Positions 8,162 through 15,244 of a stretch of 26,761 bases of DNA are shown here, in pieces. The translations under genes and the position numbers were made by a program. The stretch comes from Acetatifactor sp. GTDB taxonomy: Bacteria > Bacillota > Clostridia > Lachnospirales > Lachnospiraceae. The notes below the pieces were generated by a model. It saw nothing but the letters and a program-made list of their open reading frames with translations, was not told the DNA's origin and did not search any database. The DNA lies in the NCBI GenBank assembly GCA_016293615.1, contig JAEDDX010000038.1, forward strand, positions 1 through 26,761. Reading direction: 5' to 3'. How positions within the stretch are numbered: the stretch's first letter is position 1; each line of letters begins with the position of its first letter.

Positions 8162-8263
8162 ATGGAACTGAGAGATTTTTACGAACAAATCGGCGGGGAT
8201 TATGAAGCCGTGATCAGACGCCTGCGCAAGGAAGAGAGAATCAAAGAATACCTCAGGAAGTAA
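8162..8263 (+). pseudogene. 33-codon ORF resembling the start of an Hpt-domain protein
   Basis: ATG 8162 to TAA 8261 encodes MELRDFYEQIGGDYEAVIRR and a further 13 residues ending in KEYLRK. The pattern xFYExIGGDYxxVxxRLxxExRI is how many clostridial Hpt phosphotransfer proteins begin, but those continue for about 100 residues to the phospho-histidine helix. Here a stop comes before any histidine, and the downstream sequence does not look related. A small GC hairpin (8264-8276) follows the stop. The ribosome site is weak (GAAG). It is either a truncated remnant or a genuine short peptide; the good promoter upstream shows that the locus is probably still transcribed. Confidence 0.5.
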
Positions 8264-8306
8264 GCCGCGCAGCGGCCCAAAATACGACAGAGAACGGAGG
8301 CTGTAT

Positions 8307-9206
8307 ATGAGCGAACAGAAAGAAAAAAGGAGTCTGACTCCCGAGGAGATCAAGAGAGTCAAGGGGATGGGATGCCTGCAGGACAAGCGGTATGAGGATG
8401 TGTTCAATCTGCGTGTGATCACCAGAAACGGCAGACTGACGACCGCAGAGCACCGCGCCATTGCAGAGGCGGCAGATCGTTTCGGTTCCGGAATGGTGAC
8501 CATGACCACCCGTCTGACACTGGAGATTCAGGGAATCCAATATGACAGAATCGAGGATGCCATTGCGTTCTTAAAGAGCAACGGATTGAACTGCGGCGGT
8601 ACAGGCGCGCTGGTTCGTCCCGTAGTGTCCTGCAAGGGAACGACCTGTCAGTACGGACTCATCGATACCTTTGACCTCAGTGAGAAGATTCATCAGAAGT
8701 TCTATGAGGGATACAGGGGGGTGGTTTTGCCCCACAAGTTTAAGATCGCAGTAGGCGGGTGCCCCAACAACTGCGTGAAGCCGGATCTGAATGACCTGGG
8801 CGTGATCGGACAGAGAGTTCCGATTCTTGATCTTGAGAAGTGCCGCGGCTGCGTAAGATGTCAGGTTGAGGCTGCCTGTCCCATTCATGTACCCTATGTG
8901 GAAAACGGCAAGGTAGTCCTTGACATAAACGAGTGCAATCATTGCGGACGCTGCAAGGGAAAATGTCCTTTCGGTGCCATCACGGGATATCAGGAAGGGT
9001 ATCAGATCTACATCGGCGGACGCTGGGGCAAGAAGGTTGCACAGGGAAGACCGCTGGAGCATCTGTTTACCGCCGAAGAGGAAGTGATGACTCTGATCGA
9101 GAGGGCAATCGAGCTGTTTCGGACGGAGGGAATCGCCGGCGAGAGATTCTCCGATACCATCGACCGGATCGGTTTTGAAAAGGTACAGGAAAAGCTGTTA
9201 CAGTAA
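8307..9206 (+). CDS. Siroheme/4Fe-4S sulfite reductase-like protein with ferredoxin domain (AsrC-like)
   Basis: A 299-residue redox protein with a GGAGG site six bases before ATG 8307. The N-terminal half-domain (about 30-90, MTTRLTLEI) matches the nitrite/sulfite reductase ferredoxin-like half. The siroheme-cluster cysteines are C109/C114 (CKGTTC) and C152/C156 (GGCPNNC). Two 4Fe-4S ferredoxin motifs follow: C179-C182-C185-C191 and C210-C213-C216-C220. The C terminus (DTIDRIGFEKVQEKLL) resembles that of anaerobic sulfite reductase subunit C. The first pair is spaced Cx4C rather than the usual Cx5C, and no AsrA or AsrB gene is adjacent, so the substrate (sulfite, nitrite or other) and electron donor are uncertain. 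Confidence 0.82.
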   Translation: MSEQKEKRSLTPEEIKRVKGMGCLQDKRYEDVFNLRVITRNGRLTTAEHRAIAEAADRFGSGMVTMTTRLTLEIQGIQYDRIEDAIAFLKSNGLNCGGTGALVRPVVSCKGTTCQYGLIDTFDLSEKIHQKFYEGYRGVVLPHKFKIAVGGCPNNCVKPDLNDLGVIGQRVPILDLEKCRGCVRCQVEAACPIHVPYVENGKVVLDINECNHCGRCKGKCPFGAITGYQEGYQIYIGGRWGKKVAQGRPLEHLFTAEEEVMTLIERAIELFRTEGIAGERFSDTIDRIGFEKVQEKLLQ

Positions 9207-9237
9207 ATACACAAATTCAGAATAGTAGAAACTGCCG

Positions 9238-9323
9238 GACCGCGCAAGAAGGGAAAGGGCTTTAAAAGGATTCTGCTGTCTCAAAGGTAGGACAGGGATA
9301 TCCGCGCCCTTTTTTGCGCGGTC
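9238..9323 (+). other. Structured intergenic RNA candidate (nested stems)
   Basis: GACCGCGCAA (9238-9247) and TTGCGCGGTC (9314-9323) form a perfect ten-pair outer stem. Inside, AAAGGGC (9254-9260) pairs with GCCCTTT (9306-9312), and CTGTC pairs with GACAG. The inner stem runs into six Ts (9310-9315), part of which belong to the outer stem, so the two stems could be alternatives. It may be the terminator of the AsrC-like gene or a leader for the importer operon. It does not match a riboswitch consensus I know. Confidence 0.45.
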
Positions 9324-9367
9324 TGAATTATTTTAGACTGGATTATTTTGAACTGAATTATTTAGGT
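9323..9367. repeat. Three tandem 15-bp AT-rich repeats
   Basis: CTGAATTATTTTAGA, CTGGATTATTTTGAA and CTGAATTATTTAGGT follow one another exactly; the second and third units each match the first at 12 of 15 positions. They lie about 65 bases before the binding-protein gene, in its likely promoter or leader region. Confidence 0.65.
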
Positions 9368-9431
9368 GTAAATTTTTTCGAAAGAAATATCAAAAAAATA
9401 TTCAAAAAGGAACGATTTAGGAGAAGAACAC

Positions 9432-10472
9432 ATGAAAACAGGTTTATGCACCCGAAAAATTGCGCTGGGCTTTCTGCTGGCAGGGCTTGGAATGACACTT
9501 TTGTGCGGATGCGGGGAGCAGACTGCGCAAAAGTCCGAACCGGGGCAGGAGGCAGTGCAGGCGCAACAGTCCGCACCCGGGGAGGAGATATCCCAGACGG
9601 AATCCGGCGGGGAGGCGCAGCAGGAGGAAAGTTTTTGCTTTACGGATGATCTGGGGCGCGAGATTCTGATCAAAAGGCCTCAAAGGATTGCCGTGCTGAA
9701 TGCAAGCTACGGTGAGATCTGGGCTTTGGCCGGCGGAATCGATACCCTCGTGGGAGCCTCCTCGAATACCTGGACGGATGTCGATATCCCGCTGGGGGAG
9801 AATGTCACGGACATCGGTCCGGCGCATGAGATCTCTCTGGAGAAGCTGCTTAGCTGTGAGCCGGACCTGATTCTGGCCAGCAGCGATATCGGCAAGGACG
9901 TGGGAAATCTGGAACTGTATGAGCAGGCCGGCCTGACGGTGGCGTATTTCGGAGTCAACGATTACCAGGATTATCTGCGGATGCTGGAGATCTGCACGGA
10001 ACTGACCGGGTGTAAGGAGAATTATGAAAGGTACGGTTCCGCCATGGAGCGTCAGATCCTGGAGGCTCTGGCCATGGCGAAGGGGGAGGCACCTAAGGTT
10101 TTGTATGTGCGTGCCACAACCGGCGGGGTCAAGGTCAAGAACAGCAGCGGGACAGTGCTTGGCACCATGTTACAGGATCTTGGATGCGTCAACATTGCCG
10201 ATGAAGACGAAAGCCTGCTGGAGGATCTGAGCATCGAGAAGATCATTGAGCAGGATCCTGACTTTATCTTCGCCGTCTATATGGGGAAGAATACGAAGGA
10301 GATCGAGAAACAGATGGAGCAGCATCTGTTCTCCAACGGGGCGTGGAGCACTCTTTCGGCGGTGCGCGAAGGTCATTATTACCTGATGGAGAGCGAGTTA
10401 TATAATTTAAAGCCCAACTCCCGATGGGGAGAGGCGTACGAAAAGCTGGCGGGGATATTGTATGGTGAGTAA
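9432..10472 (+). CDS. Metal-chelate ABC transporter substrate-binding lipoprotein (BtuF/FepB-like)
   Basis: A 346-residue lipoprotein that captures an iron-siderophore, heme or cobalamin-type ligand outside the membrane. The signal peptide spans about 7-26, with lipobox LLCGC and lipidated C27, followed by a low-complexity Gln/Glu/Ala linker to about residue 75. The mature part begins with FTDDLGREILIKRPQRIAVL, the entry motif of periplasmic-binding-protein family 2 (PF01497), and continues through IGPAHEISLEKLLSCEPDLI. AGGAG at 9418-9422 supports ATG 9432. Its end overlaps the permease by 11 bases, so the three importer genes form one transcript. The exact ligand cannot be deduced. Confidence 0.9.
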   Translation: MKTGLCTRKIALGFLLAGLGMTLLCGCGEQTAQKSEPGQEAVQAQQSAPGEEISQTESGGEAQQEESFCFTDDLGREILIKRPQRIAVLNASYGEIWALAGGIDTLVGASSNTWTDVDIPLGENVTDIGPAHEISLEKLLSCEPDLILASSDIGKDVGNLELYEQAGLTVAYFGVNDYQDYLRMLEICTELTGCKENYERYGSAMERQILEALAMAKGEAPKVLYVRATTGGVKVKNSSGTVLGTMLQDLGCVNIADEDESLLEDLSIEKIIEQDPDFIFAVYMGKNTKEIEKQMEQHLFSNGAWSTLSAVREGHYYLMESELYNLKPNSRWGEAYEKLAGILYGE

Positions 10473-11448
10473 GAAAAAAACGGTCCTGGTATTGTTTCTG
10501 TTATTGTTATTGCTTCTGCTTTCGTGTGTGTGCAGCATCTGCGTCGGCGCGGTGATGTTTCATCCGCTGCAGCTGTTTACGGAAAGTGCCGGTTCGGCTG
10601 CGGGGAGAATTCTTCGCTACAGCAGACTTCCCAGGACCTGCTGCAGTGTTCTGGCGGGAGCCTCTCTGGCAGTTGCGGGTGCAGTGATTCAGAATGTGCT
10701 CGCAAATCCTCTCGCGGCACCCAATATCATCGGGGTCAACAGCGGGGCGGGCTTCATGGCGGCAGTCTGCTGTGCGCTGTTTCCCTTCGGAGGGGGATGG
10801 ATTCCGGTCTTTGCCTTTGCGGGCGCTTTGATGAGTGTATTGATCATTCTGGGTATTTCCGAGGGATGCGGTGCCTCGAGAATGACCCTGGTGTTGGCCG
10901 GGGTTGCGATCTCGAGCCTGTTTTCGGGAGCGACGGATGCCGTGGTTACCTTTGTGCCGGACGCCTTAAGCGGATACACGGACTTTCGCATCGGCGGGTT
11001 CAGGGGCGTTACCATGGCCAGACTGCAGCCGGCAGCAGTGCTGATCGGGATTGGCCTTGTCCTTGTGTTTCTTCTGGTGCATGAAATGGACCTTCTGGCG
11101 CTTGGAACGGAGACCGCACAGAGCCTGGGACTTCGTGTGAGACCGGTTCGGCTGCTGCTTCTGTTTGCCGCCGCCATGCTCGCCGGTGCAGCGGTCAGCT
11201 TCTCCGGGATCCTGGGGTTTGTGGGGCTTCTCGTACCGCATATGGTGCGCAAGCTGACCGGCAATAGTGCCCTGCCGCTTTTGCTGGGCTGTGCGTTGGG
11301 AGGTGCCGCTTTGGTGACGATCTGCGATACGGCCGCAAGAAGTCTGTTTTCACCCTTTGAAATACCGGTAGGCATTGTGCTTTCTTTGCTGGGAGCGCCG
11401 TTCTTCCTGTGGCTTCTTCTGGGAAACAAAAGGAGGACACGCGCATGA
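10462..11448 (+). CDS. FecCD-family ABC permease
   Basis: A 328-residue polytopic permease for the metal-chelate importer, expected to work as a homodimer because no second permease gene is present. Family motifs include LPRTCCSVLAGASLAVAGAV near 55-75, NPLAAPNIIGVNSGAG near 85-100, and SGILGFVGLLVPHMVRKLTG near 250-270, which includes the loop contacting the ATPase. It overlaps the binding-protein gene by 11 bases and the ATPase gene by an ATGA, which indicates translational coupling. ATG 10462 was taken as start; GTG 10465 is an alternative differing by one residue. Confidence 0.92.
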   Translation: MVSKKKTVLVLFLLLLLLLLSCVCSICVGAVMFHPLQLFTESAGSAAGRILRYSRLPRTCCSVLAGASLAVAGAVIQNVLANPLAAPNIIGVNSGAGFMAAVCCALFPFGGGWIPVFAFAGALMSVLIILGISEGCGASRMTLVLAGVAISSLFSGATDAVVTFVPDALSGYTDFRIGGFRGVTMARLQPAAVLIGIGLVLVFLLVHEMDLLALGTETAQSLGLRVRPVRLLLLFAAAMLAGAAVSFSGILGFVGLLVPHMVRKLTGNSALPLLLGCALGGAALVTICDTAARSLFSPFEIPVGIVLSLLGAPFFLWLLLGNKRRTRA

Positions 11449-12203
11449 TCATTTGTAAACATGTCACGGCAGGATATGGAAAACAGCCGGTGCTGCAGGA
11501 TATTACCCTTTCGTTTCGTCCGGGTGAAGTCATGGCTGTCATAGGTCCGAACGGCTGCGGGAAAAGTACCCTGCTTCGAACGGCACTGGGACTGCTAAAG
11601 CCCATGAGCGGCGAAGTGTGCTATGATGAAGTGCCGATTGACCGGCTGTCGGTGCGTGAGATTGCCAGGAAGGCAGCTTTTTTGACGCAGAGTCGGGATA
11701 CGCCGAATATTCCTGTGGAAAAGCTGGTGCTGCACGGGCGCTTTCCCTGGCTGGGATTTCCGAGACAGTATGGCAAAAGGGACAGAGAGATTGCAAAGGC
11801 GGCGATGGAGAGCACAAATTGCCTCGGACTGGCCGAAAAAATGCTCCCTGAACTAAGCGGCGGCCAGAGGCAGGAGGTGTATCTGGCAATGACGATTGCA
11901 CAGACCACAAAGACCCTGTTCATGGACGAACCGACCACATACCTGGATATCTGCAATCAGCTGCAGCTGCTGCAATCTGCGCGGAAAGCGGCAGACGAAG
12001 GGAAGGCGGTCGTGATGGTGCTTCATGATATACCTCAGGCTCTCTTATTTGCGGACCGCATTGCCCTGCTGCAGAACGGAAGGCTCGTCCTGTGCGATGT
12101 CCCGGAAAAAGTTGCCGCCTCCGGTAAAATCGAGGAGGTATTTTCGGTCAGGTTAACATCGATAGAGACGCCGGAGGGAGTCCGGTATCTCTGCGGACTG
12201 TGA
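11445..12203 (+). CDS. Metal-chelate ABC transporter ATP-binding protein (FecE/BtuD-like)
   Basis: A 252-residue ATPase that powers the importer at the inner membrane face. Walker A is GPNGCGKST (34-42), the signature LSGGQRQ starts at 137, Walker B is TLFMDEPTTYLD, and the switch histidine is in VLHDIPQAL. The TTYLD form after Walker B is typical of iron-siderophore/cobalamin ATPases. Start 11445 was chosen for the AGGAGG at 11431-11436 and the ATGA overlap with the permease; an upstream in-frame start at 11409 would run deep into the permease gene. The operon ends at the terminator at 12277. Confidence 0.93.
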   Translation: MIICKHVTAGYGKQPVLQDITLSFRPGEVMAVIGPNGCGKSTLLRTALGLLKPMSGEVCYDEVPIDRLSVREIARKAAFLTQSRDTPNIPVEKLVLHGRFPWLGFPRQYGKRDREIAKAAMESTNCLGLAEKMLPELSGGQRQEVYLAMTIAQTTKTLFMDEPTTYLDICNQLQLLQSARKAADEGKAVVMVLHDIPQALLFADRIALLQNGRLVLCDVPEKVAASGKIEEVFSVRLTSIETPEGVRYLCGL

Positions 12204-12276
12204 TTCTCGGAGGAAAAGAAGGGTTGGGAATTACCGCTTATCCTATGCCGGAAGGGGAAGCGATACCACAGACGCA

Positions 12277-12311
12277 GCGGGCAGGATGGAAACATCTCTG
12301 TCCGCTTTTTT
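12277..12311 (+). terminator. Rho-independent terminator of the importer operon
   Basis: GCGGGCAG-GATG pairs with CATC-T-CTGTCCGC (one bulge, one G-U) around a GAAA tetraloop and is followed by six Ts (12306-12311). It separates the importer from the antiporter operon. Confidence 0.88.
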
Positions 12312-12396
12312 GAGCAGTTCGCACGGTAAACGGGTGAAAAATTCTTTTTTTTTGGCAGGTCTGATCGTTTTGGATACTTTATTTTTTAAAAAATTG

Positions 12397-12405
12397 TGAT
12401 AAAAT
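12397..12405 (+). promoter_or_regulatory. Extended -10 promoter of the antiporter operon
   Basis: TGATAAAAT (12397-12405) gives an extended -10 with hexamer TAAAAT at 12400-12405, 27 bases before the first gene, in a very AT-rich tract. No good -35 exists at 17 bases (CTTTAT-like sequence only), which suits an extended -10 promoter. Confidence 0.5.
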
Positions 12406-12432
12406 AGTCTATCTGGAAAGGAGGGTCAACAC

Positions 12433-12891
12433 ATGTTTGTCCTGTATTTTATGCTGTGGGTGATTTTTAACGGAAGGCTTACGCTGGAAATAGCAACCTT
12501 TGGTTTGATCATTGCAGGGATCGTGTTGTGGTTTACCTGTCGGTATATGGGGTACTCCCTGAAAGCGGAGCGAAAGCTCTACGGCAGAGTCCTGTTGTTT
12601 GTGAAATATGTGGCTCTTCTGGTGAAGGAGATCATCAAAGCGAACTTCAGCGTCATCCATCTGATACTGACGCAGAAGGAAGAAGTGCAGCCGGTGCTGG
12701 TCACCTTTCACACGGACTTAAAAACGCCTGTCGGGAGGGCATTTCTGGCCAACGCCATCACCCTGACTCCCGGGACCATTACCGTGACCCTGGAGGAAGA
12801 TGAATATATGGTGCACTGTCTGGACGAGGACCTGACGGAAGGAATCAATGACAGTGCATTCCAGGAGTATATCCGAAGATTGGAAGAGTAG
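12433..12891 (+). CDS. mrpE: Na+/H+ antiporter subunit E (MnhE/MrpE)
   Basis: A 152-residue membrane protein with an AAAGGAGGG ribosome site. It has the MrpE layout: two N-terminal helices (FMLWVIFNGRLTLEIATFGLIIAGIVLW), the motif YVALLVKEIIKANFSVI, then a soluble domain with FLANAITLTPGTITV, the most conserved part of the family. MrpE is needed for assembly or activity of Mrp complexes, without a known catalytic residue. It is the first gene of the ten-gene operon; it is followed 13 bases later by subunit F. Confidence 0.93.
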   Translation: MFVLYFMLWVIFNGRLTLEIATFGLIIAGIVLWFTCRYMGYSLKAERKLYGRVLLFVKYVALLVKEIIKANFSVIHLILTQKEEVQPVLVTFHTDLKTPVGRAFLANAITLTPGTITVTLEEDEYMVHCLDEDLTEGINDSAFQEYIRRLEE

Positions 12892-12904
12892 GGAGCGAGG
12901 AATC

Positions 12905-13264
12905 ATGAGTCTTGATAGTATGTACAATAATCTGTTTACGGCGGTACTGATTGTTTTGGCGGTGATGATCATGCTGTGTCTGATTCGTGCCATCATCGGC
13001 CCCAGGATCGCTGACCGTATCGTTGCCGTCAATATGACCGGCACCATGGTAATCGTGATGATTGCGATTCTGGCGGTCAAGATGGGGGAGGGATATCTTG
13101 CGGACATCTGTATTATTTACGCCTGCATCAGCTTTCTGGCAGTGATCGTACTGACCAAGGTATACATGGGCGTGTATATGGAGAGGCAGGATCAGAAGCA
13201 CAGGGAAAGCGGCAGGACGAAGCCTTCTTCGGAGGGAACCCAGCCGGTTGAGGAGGAAAAATAG
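12905..13264 (+). CDS. mrpF: Na+/H+ antiporter subunit F (MnhF/MrpF)
   Basis: A 119-residue protein with three membrane helices. The family segment RAIIGPRIADRIVAVNMTGT (35-54) is clear, followed by AEGYL-type sequence (GEGYLADICIIYACISFLA) and a hydrophilic tail rich in Lys/Glu. ATG 12905 was chosen over the open frame from 12848, which overlaps subunit E and lacks family similarity. It ends immediately before the ATG of subunit G (TAG then ATG), so translation is probably coupled. Confidence 0.92.
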   Translation: MSLDSMYNNLFTAVLIVLAVMIMLCLIRAIIGPRIADRIVAVNMTGTMVIVMIAILAVKMGEGYLADICIIYACISFLAVIVLTKVYMGVYMERQDQKHRESGRTKPSSEGTQPVEEEK

Positions 13265-13642
13265 ATGGAAGCTTTGGAATGGATTCGCTTTTTGGCGGGC
13301 GCTGCCTTTTTGCTGACCGGTATCGCCATCTTTGTGATAGAGCTGATCGGGGTGTTTCGTTTTCAATATGTGCTGAACAGAATGCACGCCGCGGCGATGG
13401 GGGATACCCTTGGAATCGGCTGCTGCCTTCTGGGCCTGATCATCATGAACGGTCTCAATTTTACTTCCCTGAAACTGTTCCTGGTCATCATCTTCCTGTG
13501 GTTTTCTTCGCCGGTTGCCTCTCATCTGATTGCCAGACTGGAAGTGACAACGGATGAGAATGAGTCTCTCCATTATCGGAAGAGGAACCTCGATGCAGGG
13601 GAATCTGAGAGCACCGCGACAGAACAGGAGGCCGGAAGATGA
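13265..13642 (+). CDS. mrpG: Na+/H+ antiporter subunit G (MnhG/MrpG)
   Basis: A 125-residue protein with three helices. FRFQYVLNRMHAAAMGDTLG (32-51) is the family hallmark (usually FPDxYxRLHAxxKxxTLG), and SSPVASHLIARL (81-92) matches the conserved C-terminal helix, with a polar tail beyond it. The start codon abuts the stop of subunit F, and its stop overlaps the next start as ATGA. Confidence 0.92.
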   Translation: MEALEWIRFLAGAAFLLTGIAIFVIELIGVFRFQYVLNRMHAAAMGDTLGIGCCLLGLIIMNGLNFTSLKLFLVIIFLWFSSPVASHLIARLEVTTDENESLHYRKRNLDAGESESTATEQEAGR

Positions 13643-13905
13643 CAATATTTACCTGTATTTTGCTGGGATTTTTGATCGTGTGCGCCATTGCGGCCAGCCT
13701 TTCGAAAAGTCTGTTGAACAGTATTCTGATTTTTATGTCCTACAGCCTGATCATGTCCGTGATCTGGATTTTGCTGGAGTCTCCGGATCTTGCCGTCACG
13801 GAGGCAGCAGTCGGCGCGGGCGTGACGACGGTTCTTTTCCTGGTTACTTTGAAGAAGATCCATGCCATTATGAAAAAGGAAGACGAGGAGGAAAAGCATG
13901 AGTAA
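13639..13905 (+). CDS. MbhD-like subunit (equivalent of an MrpA C-terminal segment)
   Basis: An 88-residue three-helix protein. The segment LESPDLAVTEAAVGAGVTTV (46-65) is diagnostic of the MbhD/PF13244 domain, which in classical MrpA is fused behind the NuoL-like part and in archaeal Mbh complexes is a separate subunit. Here it is separate, like Mbh. It overlaps subunit G by four bases and the next gene by eight. The conserved Asp and Glu in PDLAVTEA are thought to lie on the ion path in Mrp structures. The tail is highly acidic. Confidence 0.85.
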   Translation: MTIFTCILLGFLIVCAIAASLSKSLLNSILIFMSYSLIMSVIWILLESPDLAVTEAAVGAGVTTVLFLVTLKKIHAIMKKEDEEEKHE

Positions 13906-14860
13906 GAAGGTTTCAAAAGAACAGTATGAGAAAACGCTTTCCTTCCGGTTCCGGCAATGGCTGGACGGGACAAAGGATCCCTACCTGAACGAGGTGGAGA
14001 TGCAGAAGCAGGATGTCCACTGTGAAGGAGAGGAAGAAACAGCGCACAGGCAGGAAGTCAGGGAGCGGCGCAGAGAGAAGATCTATGATCTGGAAAAGAA
14101 TGCGGAGCTGCGCATTTTCAAGAGATTTTACAAGGTATTCGCGGTAGCCTTCTGCTGCTTTCTGGTCGCTTTGCTGTTGGAGGGTGTCTCCTATCTGCCG
14201 ACCTTCGGGCATGCGCAGAACCCCGCGAACAATGAGGTGGCACAGCGTTATATCGAGCAGGGTCTGCAGGAGACGGGCGCCGTGAATATCGTGACCGGCA
14301 TGATTCTGGACTACAGGGCGTTCGATACGCTGGGAGAGTCTCATGTGCTCTTCATTGCGACCTGTACCGTATTGATCCTGCTTCGCTTTGACAAGAAGGA
14401 GCAGAAGGAACAGATGGAGGCGGATGACAGGACGCATGAGCCGAAAAACGATGTGATCCTGCAGACGGCGGCGAGGATTCTGGTGCCGCCGATTCTGCTT
14501 TTCGGTATTTACATGATTCTGGCGGGGCATCTGGGACCGGGCGGCGGATTCTCGGGCGGCGCGGTCATCGGTGCCGGACTGATTCTGTATCTGAACGCCT
14601 TTGGATTTGCCAAAACGGAACAGTTTTTTACCGCGAAGACCTACAGGGTCATGAGCTTCGGTGCGCTTGCCTGTTATACGGTCTGCAAGAGCTATTCCTT
14701 CTATACAGGCGCGAACCATATCGAAAGCGTGATTCCTCTCGGCACCCCCGGCGCGATTTTAAGCAGCGGACTGATCCTGATCCTGAATATCTGCGTCGGT
14801 ATTGTTGTGGCGGGAACCATGTATACCTTCTACTGTATGTTCAGAAAAGGAGGCTATTGA
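13898..14860 (+). CDS. mrpB: MbhE-MnhB fusion subunit with long charged N-terminal extension
   Basis: A 320-residue protein. Residues 1-73 are very charged and predicted cytoplasmic, without recognised family. Residues 74-165 carry an MbhE-like domain (NIVTGMILDYRAFDTLGE at 130-147), which in classical Mrp is the extreme C terminus of MrpA. Residues 185-320 are MnhB (GHLGPGGGFSGG at 210-221, then a four-helix hydrophobic region). The fusion keeps together two segments that are gene neighbours in other Mrp operons (end of MrpA, then MrpB). The first 70 residues have no counterpart that I know of. It overlaps the MbhD-like gene by eight bases. Confidence 0.85.
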   Translation: MSKKVSKEQYEKTLSFRFRQWLDGTKDPYLNEVEMQKQDVHCEGEEETAHRQEVRERRREKIYDLEKNAELRIFKRFYKVFAVAFCCFLVALLLEGVSYLPTFGHAQNPANNEVAQRYIEQGLQETGAVNIVTGMILDYRAFDTLGESHVLFIATCTVLILLRFDKKEQKEQMEADDRTHEPKNDVILQTAARILVPPILLFGIYMILAGHLGPGGGFSGGAVIGAGLILYLNAFGFAKTEQFFTAKTYRVMSFGALACYTVCKSYSFYTGANHIESVIPLGTPGAILSSGLILILNICVGIVVAGTMYTFYCMFRKGGY

Positions 14861-14866
14861 TCGGAA

Positions 14867-15244
14867 ATGGATCTGAATAATCTTTTACACAATTATCCTG
14901 CGGCGGTGGCCATGATTTTGTTTGGAATCGGGTTCTCCAATCTTCTGCTGCAGAAGAATCTGATCAAAAAAATCATCGGTCTGAATATTATGGATACCGC
15001 CGTGTATCTGTTTCTGGCGCTGAAGGGTTACATTGACGGGCGTAAAGCGCCTGTGGTGGTCGACGGCGTGCAGAGTGCGGAAGCATACATCAACCCGATT
15101 CCGAGCGGACTGGTACTGACCGGCATCGTCGTTTCCGTGTCTGTCACCGCGCTGATGCTTTCCCTGACCATCCGCCTCTATCACAGGTATCACACCTTGG
15201 ATATGGATGAGATTTCGGCGCAGCTGAAAAAGGAGGAAAAGTAA
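14867..15244 (+). CDS. mrpC: Na+/H+ antiporter subunit C (MnhC/MrpC, NuoK-like)
   Basis: A 125-residue three-helix protein homologous to NuoK. ILFGIGFSNLLLQKNLIKKI and LNIMDTAVYLFLALKGY match the first two helices, and INPIPSGLVLTGIVVSVSVTALMLSL is the conserved third-helix block (PxPxALVLTxIVI in the family). The ribosome site AAAGGAGG lies at the end of the preceding gene. Its TAA shares its last base with the next ATG (TAATG), so it is coupled to the first NuoN/MrpD-type subunit. Confidence 0.92.
   Translation: MDLNNLLHNYPAAVAMILFGIGFSNLLLQKNLIKKIIGLNIMDTAVYLFLALKGYIDGRKAPVVVDGVQSAEAYINPIPSGLVLTGIVVSVSVTALMLSLTIRLYHRYHTLDMDEISAQLKKEEK

Noticed and set aside
9207..9431. Cobalamin riboswitch before the FecBCD-type importer
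   Set aside because: The region lacks a recognisable B12 box and is shorter than the usual cobalamin riboswitch. The structure seen there is different.
9314..9649. Open frame starting TTG with LNYF/LDYF/LNYL peptide repeats
   Set aside because: The peptide repeat comes from the 15-bp DNA repeats. No ribosome site is present, the frame overlaps the real lipoprotein gene out of phase, and the rest is Arg/Gly-rich shadow.
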